A stretch of 39,454 nt of DNA from JARRRD01 sp037381085 (GCA_037381085.1 JARRRD010000005.1:1-39454), one strand, 5' to 3'. Positions 1 through 8,358 are shown, numbered from the stretch's first letter. Notes: generated from the letters alone by a model not told the origin. Made by a program: numbers and translations.

Positions 1-753
1 GATCGAAGCCAGGGACTTGCTGTAGGTCCCCATTATGAGGTCGACTTCCTTTTCGAGTCCGAAATGTTCCGACGTCCCCCGGCCGGTCTTGCCGAGGACA
101 CCTATGCCGTGGGCATCGTCGACCATGATTCTCGCGTTATACTTCCTGGCAAGGGAAACAACGTCGGGCAGGTTGATAATGTCTCCCTCCATGCTGAAGA
201 CGCCGTCAACCACTATCATCTTCCTGCGCTCCCTGTATTCAACCAGTATCCTCTCAAGGTCAGCCATGTCGTTGTGCCGGAACTTCCGCACCTCCGCATA
301 GGAGAGACGGCAGCCGTCTATAATGCTCGCATGGTCCATCTTGTCGATTATGATGACGTCGTCCTTCCCGGCCAGGGCCGAAATTACGCCGAGGTTCACC
401 TGAAACCCGGTTGAAAAAACTAGCGCGGCCTCCTTCCGGATAAACCTCGCCAGTTTCTCTTCAAGCGCGACATGTATGTCCAGCGTGCCGTTCAGAAACC
501 TGGAACCGGCGCATCCCGAACCGTACTTTCTCACCGCCGCCAGCGCCGCTTCCTTCACTGCAGGATGGTTCGTGAGTCCCAGGTAGTTGTTCGAACCCAC
601 CATTATCATCCTCTTGCCGTCCATCACGACCTCAGGGTCCTGGGCACTCTCTATGACCCTGAAGTACGGGTACAATTCAACTGCCATCAGCTCCTTGGCC
701 TTGGTAAATCGGTAACACTTATCGAACAGGTCTGAGTTTCTCTCTATAGCCAT
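1..753 (-). CDS. spt: Serine palmitoyltransferase-like alpha-oxoamine synthase (partial)
   Basis: This is a PLP enzyme of the alpha-oxoamine synthase family (with KBL and BioF), which condenses an amino acid with an acyl-thioester. The 3' part lies beyond position 1; 251 residues are visible of about 400 expected. The N-terminal region reads YPYFRVIES, then GSNNYLGLTNHP and GCAGSRFLNGTLDIH. These resemble Bacteroidetes-type serine palmitoyltransferases more than KBL or BioF. PLP-site residues are H141, the VDDAH motif (212-215) and the Schiff-base lysine K246 in GTYSKSLAS. The start ATG at 753 overlaps the end of the upstream epimerase gene by about 10 bases, so the two are probably co-translated. 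If it is a true SPT, it makes 3-ketodihydrosphingosine from serine and a fatty acyl thioester. KBL or another acyl-amino-ketone synthase remains possible. Confidence 0.75.
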   Translation of the reverse strand, partial: MAIERNSDLFDKCYRFTKAKELMAVELYPYFRVIESAQDPEVVMDGKRMIMVGSNNYLGLTNHPAVKEAALAAVRKYGSGCAGSRFLNGTLDIHVALEEKLARFIRKEAALVFSTGFQVNLGVISALAGKDDVIIIDKMDHASIIDGCRLSYAEVRKFRHNDMADLERILVEYRERRKMIVVDGVFSMEGDIINLPDVVSLARKYNARIMVDDAHGIGVLGKTGRGTSEHFGLEKEVDLIMGTYSKSLASI

Positions 754-1594
754 CGGTGAATTTTGTACCAGTCTGCCGTCCATTTTACCCCTTCCATCAA
801 TGTTGTTTTTGAACTGAATCCCAGTTCGCTTCTTGCCTTGCCGACATCGCAGGTCCAGTTCGAAAAACGAAGCTCCCTCGCCTTGTCACTATTAATTATA
901 CTCTTTTTGTTAATTTTTTCACCCACGCATGCGACAAAGGGCACAAGCGAAAGAGGCAGCCTTATCTTCAACGGTTTCGTTTCGAGCGCCGCAGATATCG
1001 CCCCGACAATGTCCCCGCTAGTATAAACCATCTCATCGGACACCCTCTCTTTACCATCCGGAACATAACGAGAAAATCAGCGTCTCGCGGCCCGTAGACT
1101 GCGGACGGTCTCAGCACGGTCACCGGCATATCGCCCCTGTAACCAAGTACGGCCCTTTCGCCCTCGAGTTTACTTTTTCCGTAAAAGGAAACCGGCTTCG
1201 GTTCGCAATCTTCCTTTAGCGGGACCCCGTCGTTACTCGGTCCGGCGGCAGCCAGGCTGCTGATATAGACAAACCTTCGCAGGCCGGGATTCCTCTCGGC
1301 GGCAATTCTTGCCAGTTTGTCGGTACATACGGCATTTGCCGAGAAAAACTCTCTCTCTGTCGTCGCCTTTGTACGTCCCGCAAGGTGAAAGATGTAGTCG
1401 AAATCCCTCACCTGGCCGGCACAGGAATCGATATCGGCAAGATCGCAGGAAATATATTGCAGATCAAGGTGTTCTATCCACCTGAGATTGGAAGTACTTC
1501 TTGCGATGCAGGTCACCTCGTAACCTCTCTTCAGCAAGGCTTCCGCAAGGTAGCTTCCAATGAAGCCGGTAGCTCCCGTTACCAAGGCTTTCAT
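744..1594 (-). pseudogene. NAD-dependent epimerase/dehydratase with internal deletion and frameshift
   Basis: This is an extended short-chain dehydrogenase. The N-terminal part (from ATG 1594) has the Rossmann motif TGATGFIGSYL, the active-site region YISSLAAAGPS, the catalytic YGKSK, and LRPSAVYGPRD. It loses the frame after FRMVKRG near position 1045. The C-terminal part continues in another frame from VSDEMVYTSGD to the stop at 744. The joined product would be about 282 residues. The family usually has a further stretch of about 40-45 residues at this point, including the 'F-I-[YH]-V-D-D-L' region, so roughly 120-130 bases are missing. The cause may be a real deletion or a mis-joined assembly. 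It lies directly upstream of the SPT-like gene. In Caulobacter the ceramide-pathway reductase CerR is an epimerase-family protein, so a similar 3-keto-sphinganine reductase role is inferred. Confidence 0.7.
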
Positions 1595-1782
1595 AGGGTG
1601 CAGTTATTGTTGTTTAAATTACCGGTATTAGTCAAGTACAAATTAGGCAGCTCTTCCGTGAAAAGGGAGACAAGAAAGATCCTCGCAGCCAGTCTGCGCG
1701 TGGAGTCGCCACGATCTTCTTCAGACGGTCGCCGTTATGCTCCAAAGAAAAAGAGTCGCGCAACACAAGTATTGCAGATCCC

Positions 1783-2868
1783 TTACTGGGAGCCGTAACT
1801 GTGAAGGCCGGAAAGCAGCAGATTCACCCCGAGATAGGTAAAGATGACCGCCACAAAGCCAATGACCGCCACCATAGCAACCTTCTTGCCTCTCCAGCCT
1901 CGCATAAGACGGCTGTGCAGATAAAAGGCGTAAAGGAACCATGTGATCAGCGACCATGTTTCCTTCGGGTCCCAGCTCCAGTATTTGCCCCACGCCTGGT
2001 TGGCCCACAGGGCCCCGAATATGAGCCCGCCGAGAGTAAAAATCGGGAACCCGATAGCGATCAACTTGTAAGTAATCTCATCCAATATCTCCGCGGAGAT
2101 GTTAAAGCCCTTTATGACCTTCTTCATTATCCCGCCATATCTCCAGACGAGGAAAATGAAAAAAGCCGATACGACCCAGCTTGCCGACTCTACAAACCCT
2201 GAACTGTTTCGGAAGGTCGCCTTGAAGAGATAACTTTTCAAGAACTGCTGCTGGCTCTGTCCCCCCACCTTGAAAGTGAGAAAATCAAGACCCATTGCTG
2301 CAAGAACTATTATGAAGATACTCAGCATCACCGTCCAGAAAATGTACGCAGGCTCATTCCTTTTTTCGGTCCGAACGATGAGGTACATGAGACCGGTGCT
2401 GAAGGATATGCCGAACATCGAATAGGAAATAAAGCTCATCATGACGTGGGCAAGAAGCCAGTTGCTCTGTAAAGCCGGGACAAGTGGTTCAATGCTCTTC
2501 GACATGCCTGAAAGATCGATAAAGGCAAGGGCAAGGCCGGCGACGGGAGTGATAAAGGCTCCGAACGAGCGGTTCTTGTACTTGAACTCTATTACAAGAT
2601 ATGCAAGTATGAGACACCATACGAAGAATATGAGCGACTCATACAGGTTGGTGAGCGGCACGGCCCGAAGGAAACTCTTTTCGATGGCGTAAAACTCATT
2701 CCACCGGAGAACGAGTGCGATGGTCTGCGACACAAAGCCGGTTATCGTTATGGCCGTGGCAACCAAGCCGATCTGCTTTTTCTTGAACCCGAGATAGGTT
2801 ATATATGTCACCATGGCCAGGAAATACGCGATTGTAGAAATCCCAAAAAAGAATGAACTGTCCATCAT
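1783..2868 (-). CDS. ccsA: Cytochrome c biogenesis protein CcsA (CcsB), System II haem transporter
   Basis: This polytopic membrane protein of 361 residues is the haem-handling half of the System II cytochrome c synthase. It delivers haem across the inner membrane and, with ResB, attaches it to apocytochrome CXXCH motifs on the outer face. The tryptophan-rich haem-binding WWD-type segment is at about 288-305 (WGKYWSWDPKETW). Likely haem-ligand histidines are H141, H318 and H356 (GLHSY near the C-terminus). At least seven hydrophobic segments are visible. Its ATG overlaps the resB stop codon by one base (TAATG), which indicates translational coupling. The length is normal for the family. No thioredoxin-like ResA or CcsX is nearby. 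Confidence 0.93.
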   Translation of the reverse strand: MMDSSFFFGISTIAYFLAMVTYITYLGFKKKQIGLVATAITITGFVSQTIALVLRWNEFYAIEKSFLRAVPLTNLYESLIFFVWCLILAYLVIEFKYKNRSFGAFITPVAGLALAFIDLSGMSKSIEPLVPALQSNWLLAHVMMSFISYSMFGISFSTGLMYLIVRTEKRNEPAYIFWTVMLSIFIIVLAAMGLDFLTFKVGGQSQQQFLKSYLFKATFRNSSGFVESASWVVSAFFIFLVWRYGGIMKKVIKGFNISAEILDEITYKLIAIGFPIFTLGGLIFGALWANQAWGKYWSWDPKETWSLITWFLYAFYLHSRLMRGWRGKKVAMVAVIGFVAVIFTYLGVNLLLSGLHSYGSQ

Positions 2869-4301
2869 TATTCCCCTTTCTGGCCGGAGCCGAGAGCCGC
2901 GGCCAGCTTTTCTATCTTTTTCTCGAAGGCTGCCCTGTTTCTGTGAGCGGAAGCCCCTATCAGTATCTTTGAGCCGCCTTTCTCTTCAACAATATACATC
3001 CATATACGCCTGTGGCTCATGAAAAACGAGACAAAAAGACCGAACGCCAGGATGAAGCATCCAACATAAACAATCCCCTGACCCGGGTCTTTCCTGACCT
3101 GGAGTCCGGTGTACTGGACGCCCCAGTAATCCAGGAACTCCACCTTACTGCCGTCCGGCAGGTCCCAGGTTTGCGGGAACCTCTTGAAGATCCAGCCGGA
3201 ATAGTGTTTCCCTCCCGGCGCCGAAAATTCCACGAATATCGCCGGATTAACCATATTCTGATTGTATGTGAAAGGCTTTCCCGACCGGTCCACCGTAAGA
3301 GCCGGGCTGAAATTTGTGATACGCCCTTCTATTCCCGAATCCGGGATGGTGAAGCTGCCACCCAGCCTCGTGTTGAAATCTTGCGACTTCCCGTCTTTAG
3401 CGACCAGTCTCAGCATCACGATGCCATTCTCCAGATTGTCCTCCACCGTGCCGAAGCTCGCTTGATAAAAGGTAATACCGTTATACGTAAGAGGGTCATT
3501 TACAACAATGGTCTTCTTTGCCACTTCAACGCCGTTTTTCCAGATACTAAGCCAGCTCTTGTAGCTTTTCGGCATGTCGGTATCCCCGTAAAACTGCGCT
3601 TCGAATTTGTCGCAGCGCACGTCGAATCCGAGGGGTATCCTCTTGTCGCTGGACTGATAGGCAAAGGGCGACATCTTTCCCTCCTGCAGCGCCAGGTACC
3701 CGTTAAAACCGAAGGCGACGCCTATTATCGCTCCGACAAGGATGACGAGTATGCTCGAATGCGTGATATAAACACCGAGCCGCGTGAAATTGCCCTTCTC
3801 AGCGTAAAGCTGCACCCCGCTTTCCGATGAGGATTCGGAAGGTCTGAACCCGATTTTCCTGAATGCCCTGGTTGCAATATCCTTGACGTGGGCCGGCTTA
3901 GCTTTCACAGTGAAAGTACTTCTTATGGACATCCTTGCTACATGCTCGGGGGAAAGGGGGCGGATGGGTTCCCTGACGATCTTCCATATCCGTGGGATCC
4001 TGTCGAGCGAACATATAATGAGGTTGGCAGCGAAGAGGAGGAGGAAGGTGACAAACCACCATGAATGGTACATATCCATAAACCCGAGCTTATCGAGGAC
4101 ACTATAGGCGGCCGGTGCGCCGGACTTGCCGACAAACTTTGCAAGGATCTTCAGGTTTTTCGCCGGATCGGCGTTCTGTTCGATGACCGTTCCTACAATC
4201 GACGTCAGTGCTATTAATGAAAATATGACTACGGCGAACTTGATGGAGGCGAAGAGGCCCCATATCCTGTCAGTTATTGTCTTGTTCTTTGCCTTTTCCA
4301 T
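2868..4301 (-). CDS. resB: Cytochrome c biogenesis protein ResB (Ccs1)
   Basis: This is the 477-residue partner of CcsA in System II cytochrome c maturation; it is thought to hold and reduce apocytochrome. The architecture is typical. There are two N-terminal membrane segments (about 20-40 and 82-98), a third after GVYITHS (about 178-198, with H181 a plausible haem ligand), a large periplasmic ResB domain, and a last membrane segment (about 410-430) ending at FFMSHRRIW. It comes first in a two-gene operon with ccsA. Just upstream the minus strand is very AT-rich (about 4325-4345), consistent with a promoter, although no clear -35 box was seen. No strong Shine-Dalgarno precedes ATG 4301. Confidence 0.92.
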   Translation of the reverse strand: MEKAKNKTITDRIWGLFASIKFAVVIFSLIALTSIVGTVIEQNADPAKNLKILAKFVGKSGAPAAYSVLDKLGFMDMYHSWWFVTFLLLFAANLIICSLDRIPRIWKIVREPIRPLSPEHVARMSIRSTFTVKAKPAHVKDIATRAFRKIGFRPSESSSESGVQLYAEKGNFTRLGVYITHSSILVILVGAIIGVAFGFNGYLALQEGKMSPFAYQSSDKRIPLGFDVRCDKFEAQFYGDTDMPKSYKSWLSIWKNGVEVAKKTIVVNDPLTYNGITFYQASFGTVEDNLENGIVMLRLVAKDGKSQDFNTRLGGSFTIPDSGIEGRITNFSPALTVDRSGKPFTYNQNMVNPAIFVEFSAPGGKHYSGWIFKRFPQTWDLPDGSKVEFLDYWGVQYTGLQVRKDPGQGIVYVGCFILAFGLFVSFFMSHRRIWMYIVEEKGGSKILIGASAHRNRAAFEKKIEKLAAALGSGQKGE

Positions 4302-4361
4302 GGAACCGGTCTATGTTACGTAGCCATATATAATAAAATAATGCCTCCCGACAAAACAAGG

Positions 4362-4847
4362 TTACCCGGTGTTGCCGTCGTCGCTCTCCGGCAAGACTAC
4401 AGGCCTGTCCCTGTCGGCGTTCACGACGCACAAGAAACCGAAGGGCTCATCGAAGGGGTTACTCAACTGATGCACCGTATCGGGAGATATGTAAAGGGTG
4501 TCTAGAAACCCCATATTCCTCTTCCTTCTGCCGGTCCGCACAATACCTCCGCCTCTTATGCATATCACCACATGTTCGTGTCCGTGCCGCTCCAGGCTGC
4601 TGAATCCGCCCGGAGAGATCTCGAAATACCTCACATGGAATTTGGTCGATTCCCCATGCGTCCCTATCAATACCCTTCTTACGACATCCGCCCACCCACC
4701 GTCTTCCACCTTGTATCGCTCATCTTCGATGCCCTCCCACCTGCACCCGCCCTTATGCCGGTATAAGACAGACCGATTGCCCCTTCCCCTCACGGCCCTT
4801 TTCTTTCGCGGCATCTCACAGAATGACGTTTCGGATTTTCCTTTCAT
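4362..4847 (-). CDS. Small cupin-domain protein
   Basis: This is a single-domain cupin of about 161 residues. Cupin motif 1 is visible as GGFSSLERHGHEHVVICIRGGG. It supplies the His-x-His metal ligands but lacks the usual glutamate that follows them. Motif 2 is seen as SPDTVHQLSN, with the third histidine. The N-terminus is rich in Arg and Lys and has several possible starts: TTG 4853, ATG 4847 and ATG 4814. ATG 4847 is used here. It begins about 18 bases after the stop of the dehydrogenase at 4866-5891, so the two are probably one operon. The substrate is unknown; a sugar or small polar metabolite handled by the neighbouring dehydrogenase is a reasonable guess. Confidence 0.75.
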   Translation of the reverse strand: MKGKSETSFCEMPRKKRAVRGRGNRSVLYRHKGGCRWEGIEDERYKVEDGGWADVVRRVLIGTHGESTKFHVRYFEISPGGFSSLERHGHEHVVICIRGGGIVRTGRRKRNMGFLDTLYISPDTVHQLSNPFDEPFGFLCVVNADRDRPVVLPESDDGNTG

Positions 4848-4865
4848 TGTCAAAAGTTCCCGCGT

Positions 4866-5891
4866 TTAATCAAAATTCACGACGCACTTCAGGGAACTAC
4901 CTGCGGCCGCGGTAAGCCTGAAGGCATCGCACGTCTTTTCAACAGGAAACCTGTGCGTAACCAGCTTCTTCGCCGACACAACTCCCTTTTCGATCAGTTC
5001 AAAGGCGTCCGCAGTGTCAGTCGGTCCGCAGGAGTAGCTCGTGATGATATTTATATCGTTGAAGTAGAGATAGTTGGGGTCGATAATCAGTCTCTCGCCC
5101 GGTTTTGCGGGGGTAAAGAAAAGGGCCTGCCCTCCCGCCCTGACGCATTTCAAACCCTGCAGCATGGCGTCCGCGCTGTTGGGGCCGACAACGACAAGTT
5201 CTGCCATTTCCCCTTTGGTAATGTCTCTCAAACTCTCGACCGTATCATGCACCGATATGTCAATAACGTCGTCAGCGCCGAATTCAAGCGACTTCTCGAG
5301 ACGGAACTTCACCATGTCGGCGCATATGACTTTGCCTGCGCCGAAATGCTTCGCCAAAAGCAGGTGTATCATGCCCATTACGCCGAGCCCCATGACAAAC
5401 ACGGTATCTCCCCGGCGGATGCGGGCGCGCCTGAATCCCTTGACCACACACGCCGCAGGCTCAACCAGCGTTCCGTCTTCGAAGCTCATACCGTCAGAAA
5501 GCGTGATGGTATCATTTTCGAGATTCAGGGAGGGAATGAGGATATATTCGGAAACTCCGCCCGGTACGATGCGCGAATTTTTCCAGGCAGAACAATGAAC
5601 GTAATCGCCTCGCCTGCAGAACCTGCAGGTGAAGCAGGGAGCGTGATGGTGGGTGAATACTCTCTCACCCCTTCTGAAAGAGGTGACATCCTTCCCGACA
5701 TCCACAACTTCCCCCGCCGGCTCATGGCCAAGCACAACCGGGGCCTTCTTCTCGATATACCAAGGCATCACATCACCGGAGCAGATTCCGCAGGACCGCG
5801 TCTTAACAAGGGCATCCCTATTTCCCATTTCCGGCACGGGAATATCCTCTACCCTGATGTCGTCGAAGCTGTAAAGCCTTGCAACCTTCAT
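4866..5891 (-). CDS. Zinc-dependent alcohol dehydrogenase-like protein (MDR family)
   Basis: This is a medium-chain NAD(P)-dependent dehydrogenase of 341 residues, the usual length. Catalytic zinc ligands are C37 (in CGICSGD), H56/E57 (GHEPAG) and E144. The structural zinc site is C86-C89-C92-C100. The Rossmann motif is MGLGVMG (about 167-173). The family resembles sorbitol, threonine and galactitol-phosphate dehydrogenases; the true alcohol substrate cannot be read from the sequence. A paralogue lies at 7084-8100, and the cupin gene follows closely in the same operon. On the mRNA a 6-bp hairpin (positions 5896-5913) ends five bases before the ATG, and no Shine-Dalgarno is visible there. Translation may therefore be weak or regulated. 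Confidence 0.85.
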   Translation of the reverse strand: MKVARLYSFDDIRVEDIPVPEMGNRDALVKTRSCGICSGDVMPWYIEKKAPVVLGHEPAGEVVDVGKDVTSFRRGERVFTHHHAPCFTCRFCRRGDYVHCSAWKNSRIVPGGVSEYILIPSLNLENDTITLSDGMSFEDGTLVEPAACVVKGFRRARIRRGDTVFVMGLGVMGMIHLLLAKHFGAGKVICADMVKFRLEKSLEFGADDVIDISVHDTVESLRDITKGEMAELVVVGPNSADAMLQGLKCVRAGGQALFFTPAKPGERLIIDPNYLYFNDINIITSYSCGPTDTADAFELIEKGVVSAKKLVTHRFPVEKTCDAFRLTAAAGSSLKCVVNFD

Positions 5892-5990
5892 CTGTCTTAT
5901 CCGAAGAGATAAGTGCTCATATTAAGGGTCTCATAATTTAACTGACGTTAATCAGAAGATCTCCCCTGACGCATCTTTGCCAAAGAGTCC

Positions 5991-6002
5991 CGAAAGCTTT
6001 CG
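5991..6002. promoter_or_regulatory. 12-bp perfect palindrome in a divergent intergenic region
   Basis: CGAAAGCTTTCG is a perfect palindrome. It lies between the leftward dehydrogenase operon (start 5891) and the rightward DUF72 gene (start 6190). It could be an operator for a dimeric regulator. No regulator gene is adjacent, so this is only a candidate. Confidence 0.3.
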
Positions 6003-6096
6003 CGATCTGGAAAAAGGATGTCAGGCGGGATTTTATAATTCATCATACCATCCCTGAATTATTTACATATTTTAGCATTTTTGTCCGCTCTCAATG

Positions 6097-6122
6097 TCGC
6101 TCGAGAGAGTCTCTCGGAGCGA
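6097..6122. other. Strong stem-loop upstream of the DUF72 gene
   Basis: An imperfect inverted repeat, TCGCTC-GAGAG / CTCTC-G-GAGCGA, can form an 11-bp stem with one bulged G and a 3-nt loop. It is not followed by a T-run, so it is not a classical terminator. It lies upstream of the likely -10 box of the DUF72 gene and may be an operator or a remnant of an interspersed repeat. Confidence 0.4.
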
Positions 6123-6146
6123 ATGGTCAACCACAGGCAACACTGA

Positions 6147-6187
6147 TATAATAACCCAACCCCGGCGAAGCCGGAACAGGGAGGAGA
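6147..6187 (+). promoter_or_regulatory. Probable -10 box, short hairpin and Shine-Dalgarno for the DUF72 gene
   Basis: A consensus TATAAT is at 6147-6152, with a poor -35 region (GGTCAA 17 bases upstream). It is followed by a small hairpin CCGGC-GAA-GCCGG (6162-6174). A strong GGGAGG Shine-Dalgarno (6179-6184) lies five bases before GTG 6190, and this decides the start of the DUF72 gene. Confidence 0.5.
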
Positions 6188-6189
6188 TC

Positions 6190-7073
6190 GTGATCAGGGT
6201 CGGAACGTGTTCCTGGACCGAAAAATCTCTCATAAAAAGCGGAGAATTCTACCCGAAGGGAATGAGGACAGCCGAAGACCGTCTACGGTATTACGCAGGG
6301 AATTTCTCGACCGTGGAGGTTGATTCAACTTACTATGCCATCCCCGGCACGTCTACTTCTTCGCTATGGGCGGAGAGGACGCCGCAGAACTTCATATTTC
6401 ACATAAAGGCATATGGAGCGTTGACAGGCCATGGCGTTGACCCGAAAACACTGCCGCCCGGCATCGCGGAATCACTTCCGCCCGCCGACAGGGACAGGAA
6501 GTACGTTTATGTGAAAGACGCTGCTTTGCTCGATTCCATCGCCGGGAGATTCAGGGATTCGCTTTCACCGCTCGTAAGGGCGGGCAAGCTGGGTGTCATA
6601 GTATTTCAGTTCCCGCCGTGGTTTCACTACAGTCCGGCTAATATGGACACCCTGACTGACTGCAAGAGACTGATGAATGGATTGGATATTGCGGTGGAAT
6701 TCAGACATGGCAGCTGGCNNNNNNNNNNNNNNNNNNNNNNNNNNNNNNNACATATGTGGCCGCCGACGAGCCCCGGTATGGCAGCCTGGCGACAGTTCCT
6801 TTCATGCCTGCCGTGACAACGGACATGGCCTATTTCAGGTTCCACGGCCGAAACAGGGAAAACTGGCTCAGGAGAGGAATAGAGACTTCGCTCAGATACG
6901 ATTATCTCTATTCAGATGCCGAGCTGGGTGAATTCGCGCCGTCTGTCATGGAGGCAGCCGCTGCCGCCAGTACAGTTTTTACGATGTTCAACAACTGTCA
7001 CGGCGCCTCGGCCGTAAGAAACGCGATCAGCTTCACGGAACTGCTGAAAAGGAAGAATGCAGACACACGCTGA
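6190..7073 (+). CDS. DUF72 (YecE-like) TIM-barrel protein, interrupted by an assembly gap
   Basis: This is a conserved DUF72 protein of unknown biochemical role. The start is GTG 6190 (M-I-R-V-G-T-C-S-W), supported by the Shine-Dalgarno and because family members begin with this GTCSW strand. An in-frame ATG at 6094 has no ribosome site and would add a non-family extension. Typical segments are GEFYPKG, STVEVDSTYYAIP, FHIKAYGALTGHG, VIFQFPPWF, VEFRHGSW, YVAADEP, and then MAYFRFHGRN. The Ns at 6719-6749 sit between HGSW and YVAADEP. The reading frame before the gap does not match the one after it, so the true missing length is not 31 bases; about 45-50 bases would fit the family. It converges on the dehydrogenase gene that ends at 7084. 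Confidence 0.85.
6719..6749. other. Assembly gap (31 Ns)
   Basis: There are thirty-one undetermined bases inside the DUF72 gene. Frames on the two sides are inconsistent with a 31-base gap, so the N count is only an estimate. Confidence 0.99.
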
Positions 7074-7083
7074 TTGTTAATCA

Positions 7084-8100
7084 CTACGGAACGATCACGT
7101 ATTTTATTCCTTCGCCTTTCATCAGTTTCTGAAATGCCACGCCGATGTCCTTGAGTGCATAGGTCCCTGAAATCAGCTTCTTGACTCTTATTTTCCCCCC
7201 TTTCAAGAGCAGCATGGCTTTTTTTACATCCCCGGGAGTGAAATGAAAGGTCCCTTTCACAGTTATCTCGTCATAATGGAGTCTCGCGGCATTAAACTTC
7301 ACCCTGGACCCAGGCTTGCATCCGCCGAAGAGCACCACCGTCCCGCCTTTTCGTACATAACCCACGGAAGATTCCCATATGGCAGGCTGACCGGTGCATT
7401 CGAATACAAAGTCGGCGCCCATCCCTCCCGTAAAATCCCTGACGTATCCGACAGCCCGGGAAGGCTCGAATGCGAGGTCCGCACCCATCGATCTGGCGGT
7501 CTTCAGTCTCTCTTCCTCAAGCCCCGTAATCAGGACCCTAGCCCCCCTGGACTTTGCGAGAAGCAGGTGCAGCAGACCGATGGGACCGGCTCCGATGATA
7601 AAGACGGTGTCGTCTTTCCCGATACTCAGCGGCTCCATCCCGTGCACAACGCACGCAAGCGGTTCGAGAAAGGCCGCTTCGCTGAAACTCACCCACCCCG
7701 GCTTGATGAAGGCATTCTGACTCACGATGTGTCGGGGAAGCAGGATATATTGCGCGAAGGCACCGAGCACCTTCGTGGACATAATATTACAGCAGAGGTT
7801 GAAGAGACCCTTCCGGCAGTAGTCGCAGTCAAGACAGGGGGCACTGTGGACCGCCATGACAGGATCACCGATCCTGAACTTGCGGACGCCCTTACCCTTG
7901 TCGATCACGATCCCTGAAAACTCATGCCCAAAAGGACCGGGCATGGGGATCAGCGAATGCCCCCTAAGAAAGGCCTTGAGGTCGGTCCCGCAGGTAAGCG
8001 ATGTCTTAATTTTTATGAGCAACTCACCTTCGGAGGGCCGCGGGTTACCGATCTCTCTTAGTTCGATATTCCCGGGGCTTGAGAGGATGGCAGCGAGCAA
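7084..8100 (-). CDS. Second zinc-dependent alcohol dehydrogenase-like protein (MDR family)
   Basis: This 338-residue paralogue resembles the protein at 4866-5891. Catalytic zinc ligands are C37 (LTCGTD), H59/E60 (FGHEFSG) and E146. The structural zinc ligands are C89, C92, C95 and C103. The Rossmann motif is IIGAGPIG (about 168-175). The start is TTG 8100: an in-frame stop lies just upstream, and MLAAILSSPGNIEL aligns with the family N-terminus. The leader has a purine-rich GGGGGAAA. It starts 12 bases after the small membrane protein gene, so both may be the tail of the Rnf transcription unit beyond a strong hairpin at 8397-8427. The substrate is unknown; the order of motifs resembles sorbitol/threonine dehydrogenases. 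Confidence 0.85.
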   Translation of the reverse strand: MLAAILSSPGNIELREIGNPRPSEGELLIKIKTSLTCGTDLKAFLRGHSLIPMPGPFGHEFSGIVIDKGKGVRKFRIGDPVMAVHSAPCLDCDYCRKGLFNLCCNIMSTKVLGAFAQYILLPRHIVSQNAFIKPGWVSFSEAAFLEPLACVVHGMEPLSIGKDDTVFIIGAGPIGLLHLLLAKSRGARVLITGLEEERLKTARSMGADLAFEPSRAVGYVRDFTGGMGADFVFECTGQPAIWESSVGYVRKGGTVVLFGGCKPGSRVKFNAARLHYDEITVKGTFHFTPGDVKKAMLLLKGGKIRVKKLISGTYALKDIGVAFQKLMKGEGIKYVIVP

Positions 8101-8112
8101 TTTCCCCCGACT

Positions 8113-8358
8113 CTATATTCTCCCGCCGATCACCTGCCCGGCCACTGCGGCCGCTACGAATATCGGCACGTAGACAAAACCAAGATGAGCTGATATCCGG
8201 GCGAGAAAAATGAGCGGGATGGGCAGATGTATGTAAAGGAACCACTTGAAAGAAAACTTCCGCGTCTTCTTCCTCCAGTGCCCAAAGGGAAGATTAACCA
8301 AAACTGTCATTATTGCAATGCCCGCGACAAGGGCGGCAGTAGTCATAAGCAAACTCAT
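8113..8358 (-). CDS. Small hydrophobic membrane protein, unknown function
   Basis: This 81-residue protein has three predicted membrane segments (about 2-24, 39-54 and 60-78) separated by a basic loop (HWRKKTRKFSFKW). I do not recognise a family. It sits 86 bases downstream of rnfB, past a strong hairpin, and 12 bases ahead of the second dehydrogenase gene. Its ribosome-binding site is weak. Coding is supported by the long hydrophobic pattern and tight packing rather than homology. Confidence 0.6.
   Translation of the reverse strand: MSLLMTTAALVAGIAIMTVLVNLPFGHWRKKTRKFSFKWFLYIHLPIPLIFLARISAHLGFVYVPIFVAAAVAGQVIGGRI

Noticed and set aside
4953..5912. Plus-strand open frame of 319 codons over the first dehydrogenase
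   Set aside because: Shadow frame; the minus strand has both complete zinc sites.
6094..6189. ATG 6094 as the DUF72 start
   Set aside because: No Shine-Dalgarno, overlaps a stem-loop and the likely -10 box, and adds residues not in the family; GTG 6190 has a strong site.
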